A stretch of DNA of 24,134 nucleotides from Raoultibacter massiliensis (GCF_900199545.1 NZ_LT962670.1:392874-417007), one strand, 5' to 3'. Positions 1-8,326 are shown, numbered from the stretch's first letter. The notes: generated by a model not told the origin, from the sequence alone. Numbers and translations: made by a program.

Positions 1-806
1 GTGTAGCCGACCGCCTGTGCGGCGCGGATGGCGGCTTCGTTCATGGCGGCTCGAATCTCATCGTCAACGAACGGAGACGGGCTTTCCTCCACCATTTTCT
101 GATGATTGCGCTGCACCGAGCAATCGCGTTCGCCAAGCGAAACGATATTGCCGAAGGTGTCGCCGACGATCTGCACCTCCACGTGGCGTGGATTCAGGAT
201 GCACCGCTCGAGGTACATGCTGTTGTCGCCGAACGCGTTCATGCTTTCGCGCTGGGCGATGCTGAACATTTCGATGAAATCGTCCTCGCACGAACTGACG
301 CGCATGCCCTTTCCACCGCCTCCGGCGCTCGCCTTTATCATGATGGGCCAACCTATTTCACGGGCTTTTGCAAGGCCGTCTTCAGCGGAGTGGATCGGGT
401 TGCGCGTGCCCGGAACGACGGGCACGCCTGCATCCATCATGGTCTTGCGCGCTTGGCTTTTGTTGCCCATGCGGTCGATGACCTCGGGGGAGGGGCCGAT
501 GAATACGATGCCGTTGTCGCGGCAAAGCTTGGCGAACGTCGAGTTCTCGGATAAGAATCCGTATCCCGGATGGATGGCCTCGGCATGCGTCCCCTTTGCC
601 GCGGATATGATCGAGGCGATGTTGAGGTAGCTGTCGCGCGCGAGCGGAGGTCCGATGCAGACGCTCTCGTCGGCGAGGTAGGTGTGCAGCGCGTGGTTGT
701 CCGCCGTCGAATACACCGCGACCGTTTTGATGCCCATGGCTCGGCAGGCGCGGATGATGCGGACGGCTATTTCGCCGCGGTTCGCTATGAGGATTTTCTC
801 GAACAT
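1..806 (-). CDS. accC: Biotin carboxylase (AccC-type), N-terminal part, cut by left window edge
   Basis: The minus strand reads from an ATG at 804-806 through 268 codons without a stop and runs off the left edge. An AGGA ribosome-binding site lies about 10 bases upstream. The product begins MFEKILIANRGEIAVRIIRA, the start typical of biotin carboxylases. It then shows HPGYGFLSEN, the ATP-grasp glycine loop MIKASAGGGGKGMRV and the segment GERDCSVQRNHQK. The family is about 450 residues long, so the C-terminal 40% is missing. The enzyme carboxylates biotin on a carrier protein using ATP and bicarbonate in the cytoplasm. It follows accB by 22 bases and is the last visible gene of the pxpB-pxpC-accB-accC operon. 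It could serve acetyl-CoA carboxylase or a dedicated carboxylase built with the neighbouring KipI/KipA-like proteins. The sequence does not decide this. Confidence 0.93.
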   Translation of the reverse strand, partial: MFEKILIANRGEIAVRIIRACRAMGIKTVAVYSTADNHALHTYLADESVCIGPPLARDSYLNIASIISAAKGTHAEAIHPGYGFLSENSTFAKLCRDNGIVFIGPSPEVIDRMGNKSQARKTMMDAGVPVVPGTRNPIHSAEDGLAKAREIGWPIMIKASAGGGGKGMRVSSCEDDFIEMFSIAQRESMNAFGDNSMYLERCILNPRHVEVQIVGDTFGNIVSLGERDCSVQRNHQKMVEESPSPFVDDEIRAAMNEAAIRAAQAVGY

Positions 807-828
807 AGGCTCTCGCTATCCTGCTCGG

Positions 829-1302
829 CTACTGGGCCAAGTTGCTGGTGGCTATGCGGAACAGGGGCTGGTCGTACTCCACCTGGGTTCCGTTTCCGGC
901 GAGAACCTCGGTTATGATGCCCGGTACCGGTGCGGTGATCTCGTTCATCATCTTCATGGCCTCCACGACGGCGAGCGTCTGTCCCGAAAGAACCTCTTGG
1001 CCCGTCGTGACGAACGGGTCCTCGTCGGGGCTCGGCGATATGTAGAACATGCCGACGGTGGGGCTGCGTACGAGAATCGACGAATCGTCTTCCGTCTGGT
1101 CGGCGGCTGCGGCGTCGTTGCTCTGGTCTTTTCCCGCTAAAAGCGCGCTCACCCGTTCAGCCATGAGCGGAAGCGTTGTGGGGGAGAACGAGCTGTGGCT
1201 GCGCTCGAGTTCGATTTTCGTGTCGCCGTCATCGATGCGCAGGGCGGTGAGCTCTGCCTTGTCCATGATCGCGATCAGTTCTTCGATGGTCTTGGTATCC
1301 AC
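829..1302 (-). CDS. accB: Biotin carboxyl carrier protein (AccB-type)
   Basis: The protein has 157 residues, the normal size for a bacterial BCCP. The N-terminal part (1-35, starting MDTKTIEELIAIMDKAELT) resembles AccB amino ends. A linker rich in Ala, Asp and Gln follows. The C-terminal biotinyl domain (about 78-155) carries VEAMKMMNE, whose lysine is the biotinylation site. The carrier shuttles carboxybiotin between the biotin carboxylase (next gene, 22 bases downstream) and a carboxyltransferase. The gene lies 33 bases after pxpC in the same direction, so co-transcription is likely. No classical acetyl-CoA carboxyltransferase genes (accA/accD) are in view, so the partner could be the KipI/KipA-like pair just upstream. 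Confidence 0.93.
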   Translation of the reverse strand: MDTKTIEELIAIMDKAELTALRIDDGDTKIELERSHSSFSPTTLPLMAERVSALLAGKDQSNDAAAADQTEDDSSILVRSPTVGMFYISPSPDEDPFVTTGQEVLSGQTLAVVEAMKMMNEITAPVPGIITEVLAGNGTQVEYDQPLFRIATSNLAQ

Positions 1303-1335
1303 GCTGGTCTCCTTAAACTTGCTTTGGTCCTGCTG

Positions 1336-2403
1336 CTAAGAACGGTCTATCCAGAGCTTCTCAGCCTGATTGCGGCGAGCCTGCTCCTCGAGGATCGGCT
1401 TGAGCCGCCGTGCGGTGCGTCGAGGTGAGATGCCGTCGGCGCATGGTCTTCTTACTATTTTGGCAAGGCCTTTGAAGTACTTGTACTCCTCGCGGTATAG
1501 CGCTTGGGCCTCTTGCACGGTGATGGGGGCGAACCGAATCTTGCTTCCCGGGCGGCACTGCACGAGCTTGGGTATATCGACCGAGGCGATGGTTCCGATT
1601 TTCGCATAGCCGCCGGTGGTTTGGCGGTCGGCGAGCATGATGATGGGCCGGCCGTGCGAAGGAACCTGGATGGCTCCGAATGCGATGCCGTCGGATATGA
1701 TATCCGAGCCGTGTTTCGTCTCGATTTCGGGTCCGTCGAGGCGGTAGCCCATACGGTCGCATTTTGCGGTGGCCTCATAGGGTTGGCTGTAGAATGTTTC
1801 GATGCCCCGTTCGGTGAACATATCCTCTTGGGGGCCCGGCACGACGCGCACGATGGTTTCCTCGTTGCCGAACCCGTACGTTGCGTCGTACTCGATGCGG
1901 TGCGACCCGAGGTTTGGCAAAAAATCGAGATTCTTAGTCATGAACGGCAGATAGTCGCCCATCTGGAGGCTTCGACCGTGCCAGCCGCCGATACCGAGCT
2001 TGAGGCTGGTTGAGCGACTTCCCATCACTTCGGGTACGCGCACCGATCCTCCCGCGATGGCCACGTAGCCGTAGGCGCCGGTTCTCGGCGTCGCGAAATG
2101 AAGAATCGACCCGCGTTTGACCATGAGAGCCGAATACATCGGCACGGGCTCGCCGTCGATCGTCGGCGAGAAATCGCCGCCGGTGATGGCGATGAATGTG
2201 CTCGTGGTGAATCGCAGCGTGGGGCCGGCGAGCGCGAACTCGATGGCGCAGGTGTTGGGATCGTTCTCGACGAGCAGGTTCGCGATGATGAACGCGCGCC
2301 GATCCATGACGCCGCTCGGCGCAAAGCCGCTCCCCATGTATCCGATGCGGCCCGAGTCCTGGATGGTTGTCAGCACGCCGGGCTTTTTGACGACGAGGCC
2401 CAT
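1336..2403 (-). CDS. pxpC: 5-oxoprolinase subunit PxpC / KipA-like carboxyltransferase-family protein
   Basis: The protein has 355 residues with the CT_A_B (AHS2, KipA) fold signature throughout. The start MGLVVKKPGVLTTIQDSGR, GVMDRRAFIIANLLVEN and the later GAIQVPSHGRPIIMLADRQTTGGYAKIGT are the conserved blocks of this family. KipA/PxpC is one subunit of bacterial ATP-dependent 5-oxoprolinase, which opens 5-oxoproline to glutamate together with PxpA and PxpB. The same fold forms half of the carboxyltransferase domain of urea carboxylase. The gene begins one base after the pxpB stop codon, which suggests translational coupling. It is slightly longer than many homologues (about 310-340) because of a basic C-terminal tail. 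PxpA (LamB/YcsF) is not in the window and may lie beyond the left edge. Confidence 0.9.
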   Translation of the reverse strand: MGLVVKKPGVLTTIQDSGRIGYMGSGFAPSGVMDRRAFIIANLLVENDPNTCAIEFALAGPTLRFTTSTFIAITGGDFSPTIDGEPVPMYSALMVKRGSILHFATPRTGAYGYVAIAGGSVRVPEVMGSRSTSLKLGIGGWHGRSLQMGDYLPFMTKNLDFLPNLGSHRIEYDATYGFGNEETIVRVVPGPQEDMFTERGIETFYSQPYEATAKCDRMGYRLDGPEIETKHGSDIISDGIAFGAIQVPSHGRPIIMLADRQTTGGYAKIGTIASVDIPKLVQCRPGSKIRFAPITVQEAQALYREEYKYFKGLAKIVRRPCADGISPRRTARRLKPILEEQARRNQAEKLWIDRS

Positions 2404-2404
2404 G

Positions 2405-3133
2405 CTACATTCCCTCCCAGATGATCTGGTATTCGTATGCGTTCGCCGAGAGCTGCGTTTCTATGGCGCTGTATTCATCGGCGGAGATCGGCACGAACCT
2501 CAGATATTCGCCCGCCGCGTACAGGATCGGCTCTTCCCGATCGGGGTCGTAGGGGCGAAGCGGAGTGCGGCCGATGATCTGCCAGCCGCCCGGCGAGGGC
2601 AGCGGGTAGATGCCCGTCTGAGTGCCGCCGATGCCGACCGAGCCCGCCTCGATGAGCGTGCGCGGCGTAGCGAGGCGCGGTGTGCAGATGCGCTCGTCGA
2701 GCCCGCCGAGATAAGCGAATCCCGGCAGGAACCCGAGCATGTCGATGAGGTAATCCTTCGAAGAATGGATGTCGATGACCTCTTGGACGCTCAGATGAGC
2801 ATGGTTGGCTACCGTTTGGATGTCGGGACCGTATTCTCCGCCGTAGCATACCGGTATCTGCACTATCTTTTTCACGAATACATCGGCCGAGTCGAGTCCG
2901 CGCAGCTTTCCTCGCAGTCGGTACGACAGCTCGTCGAACGTGACTTCGAGCGGGTTGTAATACACCATGAGCGAGCAGAACGTCGGTACCAGTTCGACGA
3001 TTCCCTCGATAGGGTCTTCGGTGAGATTCTGGGCGGCAATGCGGATCATGGTGCTGGTTTCGGGCGTGACGGTGTCGGCGAACTCAAGGTTGAGCGCCGA
3101 ATCTCCTGCTATGGTTATGCTGAAGCCAGCCAT
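2405..3133 (-). CDS. pxpB: 5-oxoprolinase subunit PxpB / KipI-like protein
   Basis: The protein has 242 residues of the CT_C_D (AHS1, KipI) family. The diagnostic C-terminal block is clear: GFLPGFAYLGGLDERICTPR, then GSVGIGGTQTGIYP and SPGGWQIIGRTP. A longer frame opens at 3226, but the ATG at 3131-3133 is preferred. It has GGGAG seven bases upstream and yields MAGFSITIAGDSALNLEF, the usual family start. PxpB works with PxpC, and in 5-oxoprolinase with PxpA, in the cytoplasm. It is the first gene of the four-gene minus-strand operon. Upstream is a gap of about 200 bases to the end of the LuxR-type regulator gene at 3337. No clear promoter is seen there beyond an AT-rich TTAAAAT stretch just after that gene's stop. 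Confidence 0.9.
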   Translation of the reverse strand: MAGFSITIAGDSALNLEFADTVTPETSTMIRIAAQNLTEDPIEGIVELVPTFCSLMVYYNPLEVTFDELSYRLRGKLRGLDSADVFVKKIVQIPVCYGGEYGPDIQTVANHAHLSVQEVIDIHSSKDYLIDMLGFLPGFAYLGGLDERICTPRLATPRTLIEAGSVGIGGTQTGIYPLPSPGGWQIIGRTPLRPYDPDREEPILYAAGEYLRFVPISADEYSAIETQLSANAYEYQIIWEGM

Positions 3134-3336
3134 GTATGTGCTCCCAGTGTGTCTCCTTGCATGAAAACGGTTGTTTGCCCAGAAAAACCGCATACCCGAA
3201 GTACTGTACCACCGTCTCGTTGCCAAAACGCCAGCCGTACTAGAATGGTAACCTTCATGCGTCGAACGGCCGAGGCATGCCGATGCGGCGCCCGACTCCG
3301 AATGATTCCGTGAGGGAATTTTAACATATAGGTTTT

Positions 3337-4800
3337 CTACAGGGGCTGTTCCTTGGCTCGAGCGGCTTCGACGATGTCTATCAGCTCCTGTTTCGAATGG
3401 ATATCCAGTTTCGAATAGATTCGCTTAACGTGTCCTTTGACCGTGTTGCGCGACAGATAGAGGTTTTCGCACATGTAGTTGATGTCGCGCCCCTTGGAGT
3501 AGAGGCCCAGTATTTCGGTTTCCCGTCGGGTAAGGCCGTATTGCTGAGCGATCGAGAAGAACGCCTCGGATTTGTCGGCGGGCGATTCCTTCGCTTCGCC
3601 GCCCGTGTTTTCCGCTGCAATGTCGGCATCGGGTATGTCGGTGGACACAGATTGGTCCACCTTCCGATCTCTCCAGGTCAGAATAAGAGCAACGGCGAAC
3701 ACCAGGTATATCAGGAACATGAGGAGAGAGGTCGATTCGAAGTAGCTGCTATAGGAAGGAACGCCGAACATTCCGGGAACGTACAAACCGACGAGGAAGA
3801 GCATTCGCATGCATGCGTAGCCGAGCGACACGAGCACCATGGCCACCCGTCGTTGGCTTGACAGCTCGTCGAGGAGCAGCGAGCAGAGCAGGAGAAGGCT
3901 CAGTTGAAACCCAGCGCTCAGCACCAAGACGATGGCGTCGAACGCGGGAATCCAGAATACGGTGAGCAGAATCAGGAATATGGACTTGATGGTCAGGCCG
4001 TAGTTCCTGCTTTTGCTCGCGTAAGTCCATACGAGGAACACCGCTGAGCCGATGGGCGCCCCAAGGTAGGAGACGACCTCTCCGTAAGGGGAACCGTCGT
4101 GGCCCATGGCGATCGCTTCGGCTATCCCGTATATGAACACGATGAGGCAGAATCCGACGGCGGGGCCGAAGAGAACGCGGGAGAGCACTTTCCGATGACG
4201 CAGCACCTCGATACCCGAGCGAAACGAGGCGAGCGCCACGTTCGCATTCGATTGCGAAGGCGCTGTGCGGAGAGCCAGGTAAAGCACTGCCGAAACAAGG
4301 CACAGGGCCAAGGCGGCTTCGTTGGTGAATGCCTTGTTCAGAAGGGCGACGATTGCGAAAACGGATGATCCGAGGAAGGCTTGCCACCCGAAGACCAGCG
4401 CGCCCTTCCTCTCTTGAAAGCCGCTTATCGTTTCGAACCACGATACGAGTGAAAGGGAGAGTCCGGATCCGCATCCGATGCCTGCGCATATCGTAAGCGG
4501 CTCGGCGTGCGTTCCCAGCTGCATCCCCGTTGCGGCCAGTCCCGCAGATAAAGCCGCGTAGCCAAACAGGGCGATTCCCGAAGTCGTCCTCTCGCTGCAT
4601 CGTGCGGCGGCGACCGCGTAGGCGAAGGCGGCGATTGCCGACGATAGGTACAGTGCTTGATTGAAGAGACGGTAGGTCGATTGGTCGGCGTCGGGCATGA
4701 GGGTGAGGGGGAAGAAGCATGCAACGAATATGACGTACAGGCATCCGAATCCGATGACGGAGCAAGCAGATGCGTATGTTCGAGATCGAACGATGTCCAT
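3337..4800 (-). CDS. Membrane-bound LuxR-family regulator 1 (polytopic sensor plus HTH)
   Basis: The protein has 487 residues from the ATG at 4798-4800, which has AGAGG a few bases upstream. A longer frame from 4989 lacks a ribosome-binding site. The first about 390 residues form a series of hydrophobic helices resembling an MFS-type 12-helix bundle. An acidic cytoplasmic linker follows, then a C-terminal GerE/LuxR helix-turn-helix (about 422-480) with LTRRETEILGLYSKGRD and the recognition helix LYLSRNTVKGHVKRIYSKLD. This domain order is known from Coriobacteriia one-component regulators. It suggests that the membrane part senses a small molecule and the HTH controls the divergent flavoprotein gene at 5010. 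The 209-base spacer holds an ACCC-N5-GGGT dyad that may be its operator. The ligand is unknown. Confidence 0.9.
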   Translation of the reverse strand: MDIVRSRTYASACSVIGFGCLYVIFVACFFPLTLMPDADQSTYRLFNQALYLSSAIAAFAYAVAAARCSERTTSGIALFGYAALSAGLAATGMQLGTHAEPLTICAGIGCGSGLSLSLVSWFETISGFQERKGALVFGWQAFLGSSVFAIVALLNKAFTNEAALALCLVSAVLYLALRTAPSQSNANVALASFRSGIEVLRHRKVLSRVLFGPAVGFCLIVFIYGIAEAIAMGHDGSPYGEVVSYLGAPIGSAVFLVWTYASKSRNYGLTIKSIFLILLTVFWIPAFDAIVLVLSAGFQLSLLLLCSLLLDELSSQRRVAMVLVSLGYACMRMLFLVGLYVPGMFGVPSYSSYFESTSLLMFLIYLVFAVALILTWRDRKVDQSVSTDIPDADIAAENTGGEAKESPADKSEAFFSIAQQYGLTRRETEILGLYSKGRDINYMCENLYLSRNTVKGHVKRIYSKLDIHSKQELIDIVEAARAKEQPL

Positions 4801-4885
4801 GGTCCCTCTTGTGCGTCTGATCGTGCAAAGTTTTCTCACCATAGCACACAAGACAACGGCAATGAAATGGCAAAACCGCAATACC

Positions 4886-4898
4886 ACCCTTCGTGGGT
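4886..4898. promoter_or_regulatory. Candidate LuxR operator, module 1 (ACCC-N5-GGGT)
   Basis: A perfect 4+4 dyad, ACCC-TTCGT-GGGT, lies in the spacer between regulator 1 (start 4800) and its divergent flavoprotein (start 5010). The same half-sites with the same five-base spacing occur in the next module at 8312-8324, and related dyads occur in module 3. LuxR-family dimers bind such inverted repeats. The assignment rests on position and recurrence only. Confidence 0.45.
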
Positions 4899-5009
4899 CT
4901 ATCCGAAAACCGGCATGTTTTGAACAATGGGCCCAAGCGGCGCCGGCGAATCGACGCCGCCAAGGGATGCGTGCGGAAACGGATCGCATGCAGGAAGAGA
5001 GGATGAGCT

Positions 5010-6683
5010 ATGAAAAACGGAAGGATATCCCGTCGTGCGTTTCTCGCAGGATCCGCAACGATGGGAGCTGCAACGGTTTTGGGCTTGAGCGGCTGCGCTG
5101 CACAAGGCGCCTCTGCCGAGAAAGCCGAATCGGGAAGCGAGAGCGTGCAGGATTGGGCCCGGTCTCTCAACGTCGACATTGCTTCGACGCTGCCGGGCAA
5201 CACGTCTGAAGACATTGCGGTCGAAGAGACGAAGGAGTGCGACATCCTCGTAATCGGAGGCGGATGCTCGGGTGCCAATACCGCGATCAGGGCGGGCGAG
5301 CTCGGCAAGCGCGTCATTCTGGTCGAGAAGACGCAGACGATCGGCGGCGCCAGCAACAAATCGTCGGGGCCGGTTGCCTACAACAGCAAGTACGCCAAGG
5401 AGGCCGGCGTCGAAACCGACATCCTTCCCATCGTTAACGAGTGGGTGAAGGATTCTCATTGGCGCGTCGACGCGGCTTCGATCCAGCAGCTCTTGGGCAC
5501 GGTAGGCGAAGCCATCGACTGGATGAGCGGCAACGGCTGGGAGTTCCAGCCGTGGATGGGGCCGACTATGGTAAAGCTTCCCGACTACGATGCTCGCGAG
5601 GACCTGTTCCTTGCGGCGCTTGAGAAGTTCGTAGCGCCGAGCGGAGAGGTTTTGACCGAGACGACCGGCAAGCAGCTCGTTGTTGACGAGAACGGAGTCG
5701 TCACCGGCGCCATCGTCGTAGACAAAGATGGCAAGGGCATCCAGATCAATGCTGGATCTGTCGTAATCGCTACGGGCGGATATGCGGGCAATCGGGAGAT
5801 GGTGAAGACGGTCTTTCGTTTCGATGGCGTGCTCGGGGGGCTCCCCCAGAATATCGGCGAGGGGCTCGAAATGGCCTGGAAGGCAGGTGCCCAGAAACCG
5901 CAGAACTTCGGCGGCCAGATGCTGCATCAAACGCTCGCCCGTGCAACGGATGAGATCAAAGACGATTTCGATGACTTCCCTGCGAAGTACCCCATGATCC
6001 TCTGCTATGTTGCGCAGGTGCTTAACGTTGGGGCGACGGGCGCACGGTTTCGCAACGAGGAACTGGTTTTAAGCGCCTGCGACTCGGCAAACTCGAGCGC
6101 ATACCAAGGGTCTTTCCATTACGTGGTCGTTTCGAAGTCGATCATGGACACTCTCGAGAGCCAAGGTCTTGCGGGGCTCGGCGTGGAAAAGAGCCCTGGT
6201 CTTCCTCCGGCGTACAAGCCCAAGTTCGAGCTCGACACCCCCTGGGAGGGCATCGCCGAGGTGCTGGACAAGATGGTCGAGAAGGGAGCCGGCTACAAGG
6301 GCGACACTCCGCAAGAACTGGCCGAGGCCGCTGGCATGGATCCCGATATCTTCCTGGATCAGATGGCCCGCTACGATGAGTACTGCGAAACCGGCATCGA
6401 TTCGCAATTTGGAAAATCGGCTGCGAATCTCATCGCTTACGGGGAGGGCCCGTACTACATCATCATTTCGGAAGAGAACAGCCTTGGTTCGTGGGGAGGT
6501 TTGCTGACCAACACCGACTATCAGGTGCTGGACTACGATCGCTTGCCTGTGAAGGGTCTGTACGCCGTCGGAAACGAAGCGGGTTCTTGCCTGTACAACG
6601 ACACGTACGTCGGATCGGGCGTTGCCATGGCCAACACGATCACCTCTGGTTATATCTGCGGTACGAAACTCGGAGAAAATTAA
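5010..6683 (+). CDS. Tat-exported FAD-dependent fumarate-reductase-like flavoprotein 1
   Basis: The protein has 557 residues. A GAGAGGATG ribosome-binding site precedes the ATG. The Tat signal SRRAFLAG (residues 7-14) is followed by a hydrophobic stretch and a lipobox LSGC, giving a predicted lipidated Cys29. The FAD-binding Rossmann motif DILVIGGGCSGANTA is at about 78-92, and the FAD_binding_2 segment IGGASNKSSG follows. The C-terminal block LPVKGLYAVGNEAGS is the usual flavin-closing motif. The family includes the flavin domains of fumarate reductase FccA, urocanate reductase UrdA and the Eggerthella cardiac glycoside reductase Cgr2. They reduce activated C=C bonds outside the membrane. 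Where FccA has its substrate histidines (HHTMGG) this protein reads SLGSWGG, so fumarate is an unlikely substrate. No cytochrome gene is adjacent. It is divergent from regulator 1. Confidence 0.9.
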   Translation: MKNGRISRRAFLAGSATMGAATVLGLSGCAAQGASAEKAESGSESVQDWARSLNVDIASTLPGNTSEDIAVEETKECDILVIGGGCSGANTAIRAGELGKRVILVEKTQTIGGASNKSSGPVAYNSKYAKEAGVETDILPIVNEWVKDSHWRVDAASIQQLLGTVGEAIDWMSGNGWEFQPWMGPTMVKLPDYDAREDLFLAALEKFVAPSGEVLTETTGKQLVVDENGVVTGAIVVDKDGKGIQINAGSVVIATGGYAGNREMVKTVFRFDGVLGGLPQNIGEGLEMAWKAGAQKPQNFGGQMLHQTLARATDEIKDDFDDFPAKYPMILCYVAQVLNVGATGARFRNEELVLSACDSANSSAYQGSFHYVVVSKSIMDTLESQGLAGLGVEKSPGLPPAYKPKFELDTPWEGIAEVLDKMVEKGAGYKGDTPQELAEAAGMDPDIFLDQMARYDEYCETGIDSQFGKSAANLIAYGEGPYYIIISEENSLGSWGGLLTNTDYQVLDYDRLPVKGLYAVGNEAGSCLYNDTYVGSGVAMANTITSGYICGTKLGEN

Positions 6684-6684
6684 A

Positions 6685-6732
6685 CATCCATTGCGGATGG
6701 GCCGCTGCGATCCTTGCCGGTTCGCAGCGGCC
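6685..6732. terminator. Hairpins between convergent genes (probable bidirectional terminator)
   Basis: A small stem (CATCC/GGATG, 6685-6699) is followed directly by a perfect 11-bp stem, GGCCGCTGCGA (6700-6710) with TCGCAGCGGCC (6722-6732) around an 11-base loop. It lies between the stop of flavoprotein 1 (6683) and the stop of regulator 2 (6765). Neither side has a clear T-tract, so intrinsic termination is likely but not certain. Confidence 0.5.
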
Positions 6733-6764
6733 GAAATTCGCATGCGCACGTTTTGGCAGAGCCT

Positions 6765-8225
6765 TCACGAGAGGGATTCAACGAGATCGATGAGCTCTTG
6801 GTGGGTGTGCACATCGAGCTTCGTGTAAATATGCTTGACGTGAGCTTTGATGGTGTTGTAAGAAACGCAGAGTTCAGACTGGATGAAGACGCCTGTTCGC
6901 CCGCGCGCCAGCAGTTTGAGGACCTCTTCTTCCCGCTTGGTGAGCGAGTATTCGCGTACCAGCGTTTCGCACCGTTCGTAGATCGTGCTTTCAGTAACGC
7001 TGTCGGCTTCAAGCGTTGTTTTCGGGGCAACGCTTTCATGCACTTCGGAAATCGCCTTGTCGAAGCTGAAATCTCTGAGAACCGCAATGACGTAGGCGAC
7101 GAGCGCGAATGTTATTGCGGCGACGACGATGATGACGACCTGGGAATCGTCGTGCCAATACTGGTTCGTGAACCGTCCCGCGTTGGCGCCGATGATCACG
7201 CCGATGGCATTGAGCGCGAAACCCCAGGCGAATACCGAGACCGCTCCGTGGGTGTTGCGGCGGGCGAGGGAGCAGAGCACGATCCAGTTGAAGACCTCGA
7301 ATACCGCTATTCCGGAACTGATGAGGCCGTTGGGTACCGAGAAGCGAACGAGCTGCGAGGCGGGAACCAGGAGAAACCCTGCGATGGAAAGCAGCAGAGC
7401 GATGCGGAAGAGGCGATCGGCGGTAATCCATCCCGCCTTCCCCACGATAAACGCGAAGGCTATGGCGAATACGACAAGACTCCACAGCGAGTTCGCGGGT
7501 ATGCCGCCTATTTCGCCGAACGTGAGCATGAAGCCGTATACGATTCTGAAGAGAAGAAAGCACATGAATATCTGGTGATTGAACGGCACGTACGAAGATG
7601 GTTGCGTAATGGCCTCGTCATGCGGGGATGGTTTCTCTCCGAGCTTGACGAGTACGTGCTGGGCCGCGGGATACGAAAGACCTATGATGGCGATGAGGCA
7701 TGCTGCGTGCATCACGAGCATGATCGTGGAATAACCCGTTGGAAAAACAAGGCTCGCTGCCGTGGCTCCGAGTTCCGCTAAAACAATGCACGCGAGGGCT
7801 CTTTTGTCACTCAGTTTGCAGAGCAACAGCCCGACGAAGATCGTGCAGATGCCCCTTGCGATAGACGTGGCGCATGCTCCGGCGGTCAAAACGGGCAGCG
7901 ATCCGAATACGTTTCCGGCATAGATCGTTATCGGCCCAAGCGCCGATCCTGCTATAGCGGCAAAGAGGAAAAAGCGGGCCTTCAGTATGCGGGGTCGCCA
8001 TACCGAGGTGATGGCGATGAAAACGAGCGCAATGCCGTTTGCCGAGGTGCATAATTCCCGAATCGACGAGAGATGGACATCGTAGAGGGGGAAGAGGTGG
8101 TTGTTGAGCGACCAGTTGCTGAACACGAGCAGACCGAGGGCGCAGAGGCATTGAGCGAAAGTCCGCGTATCTTCGGTCGGGCCTCTTTTAAGGGCGTGTG
8201 CTATGTTCGACGGTGATTTCCCCAT
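6765..8225 (-). CDS. Membrane-bound LuxR-family regulator 2
   Basis: The protein has 486 residues from the ATG at 8223-8225 (MGKSPSNIAHALKRG). No candidate start in this frame has a good ribosome-binding site, including one at 8288, so the start is uncertain. About 12 hydrophobic segments fill residues 20-380. A linker follows, then the C-terminal LuxR HTH (about 420-485) with LTKREEEVLKLLARGRTG and LCVSYNTIKAHVKHIYTKLD. It has the same architecture as the regulators at 3337, 11452 and 21335, though the membrane parts are strongly diverged, as expected if each senses a different compound. It is divergent from flavoprotein 2 (8449) across 223 bases that contain an ACCC-N5-GGGT dyad. It converges with flavoprotein 1 over a hairpin. 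Confidence 0.87.
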   Translation of the reverse strand: MGKSPSNIAHALKRGPTEDTRTFAQCLCALGLLVFSNWSLNNHLFPLYDVHLSSIRELCTSANGIALVFIAITSVWRPRILKARFFLFAAIAGSALGPITIYAGNVFGSLPVLTAGACATSIARGICTIFVGLLLCKLSDKRALACIVLAELGATAASLVFPTGYSTIMLVMHAACLIAIIGLSYPAAQHVLVKLGEKPSPHDEAITQPSSYVPFNHQIFMCFLLFRIVYGFMLTFGEIGGIPANSLWSLVVFAIAFAFIVGKAGWITADRLFRIALLLSIAGFLLVPASQLVRFSVPNGLISSGIAVFEVFNWIVLCSLARRNTHGAVSVFAWGFALNAIGVIIGANAGRFTNQYWHDDSQVVIIVVAAITFALVAYVIAVLRDFSFDKAISEVHESVAPKTTLEADSVTESTIYERCETLVREYSLTKREEEVLKLLARGRTGVFIQSELCVSYNTIKAHVKHIYTKLDVHTHQELIDLVESLS

Positions 8226-8309
8226 AACAACAGTGTACTTGATTACTTGGTTGCGCAAAAGGATGGTGGCCTCACATGATATAGGCATTGAACTGGGATT
8301 TTCTAAAAA

Positions 8310-8326
8310 TTACCCACTGAGGGTGA
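8310..8326. promoter_or_regulatory. Candidate LuxR operator, module 2 (TTACCC-N5-GGGTGA)
   Basis: The dyad ACCC-ACTGA-GGGT (8312-8324) lies in the spacer between regulator 2 and flavoprotein 2. It shares half-sites and spacing with 4886-4898. As a 17-base string, TTACCCACTGAGGGTGA, it aligns with TTAACCTAGGGGGGTTA at 12980-12996 in module 3. No strong sigma-70 promoter stands out nearby, which fits an activator-dependent promoter. Confidence 0.45.

Noticed and set aside
3134..3226. N-terminal extension of PxpB by 31 residues
   Set aside because: The extra residues are basic and unlike the family, and the ATG at 3133 has a proper ribosome-binding site and the conserved start.
4801..4989. N-terminal extension of regulator 1 by 63 residues
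   Set aside because: It would overlap the divergent spacer and the candidate operator. The upstream start lacks a ribosome-binding site and the sequence is Arg-rich without helices typical of the family.
3749..5359. A long open minus-strand frame of about 530 codons overlapping regulator 1 and the start of flavoprotein 1
   Set aside because: The translation is rich in Arg, His and Pro with no domain. It overlaps two clear genes in another frame and crosses their divergent promoter region. It is a GC-driven shadow frame.
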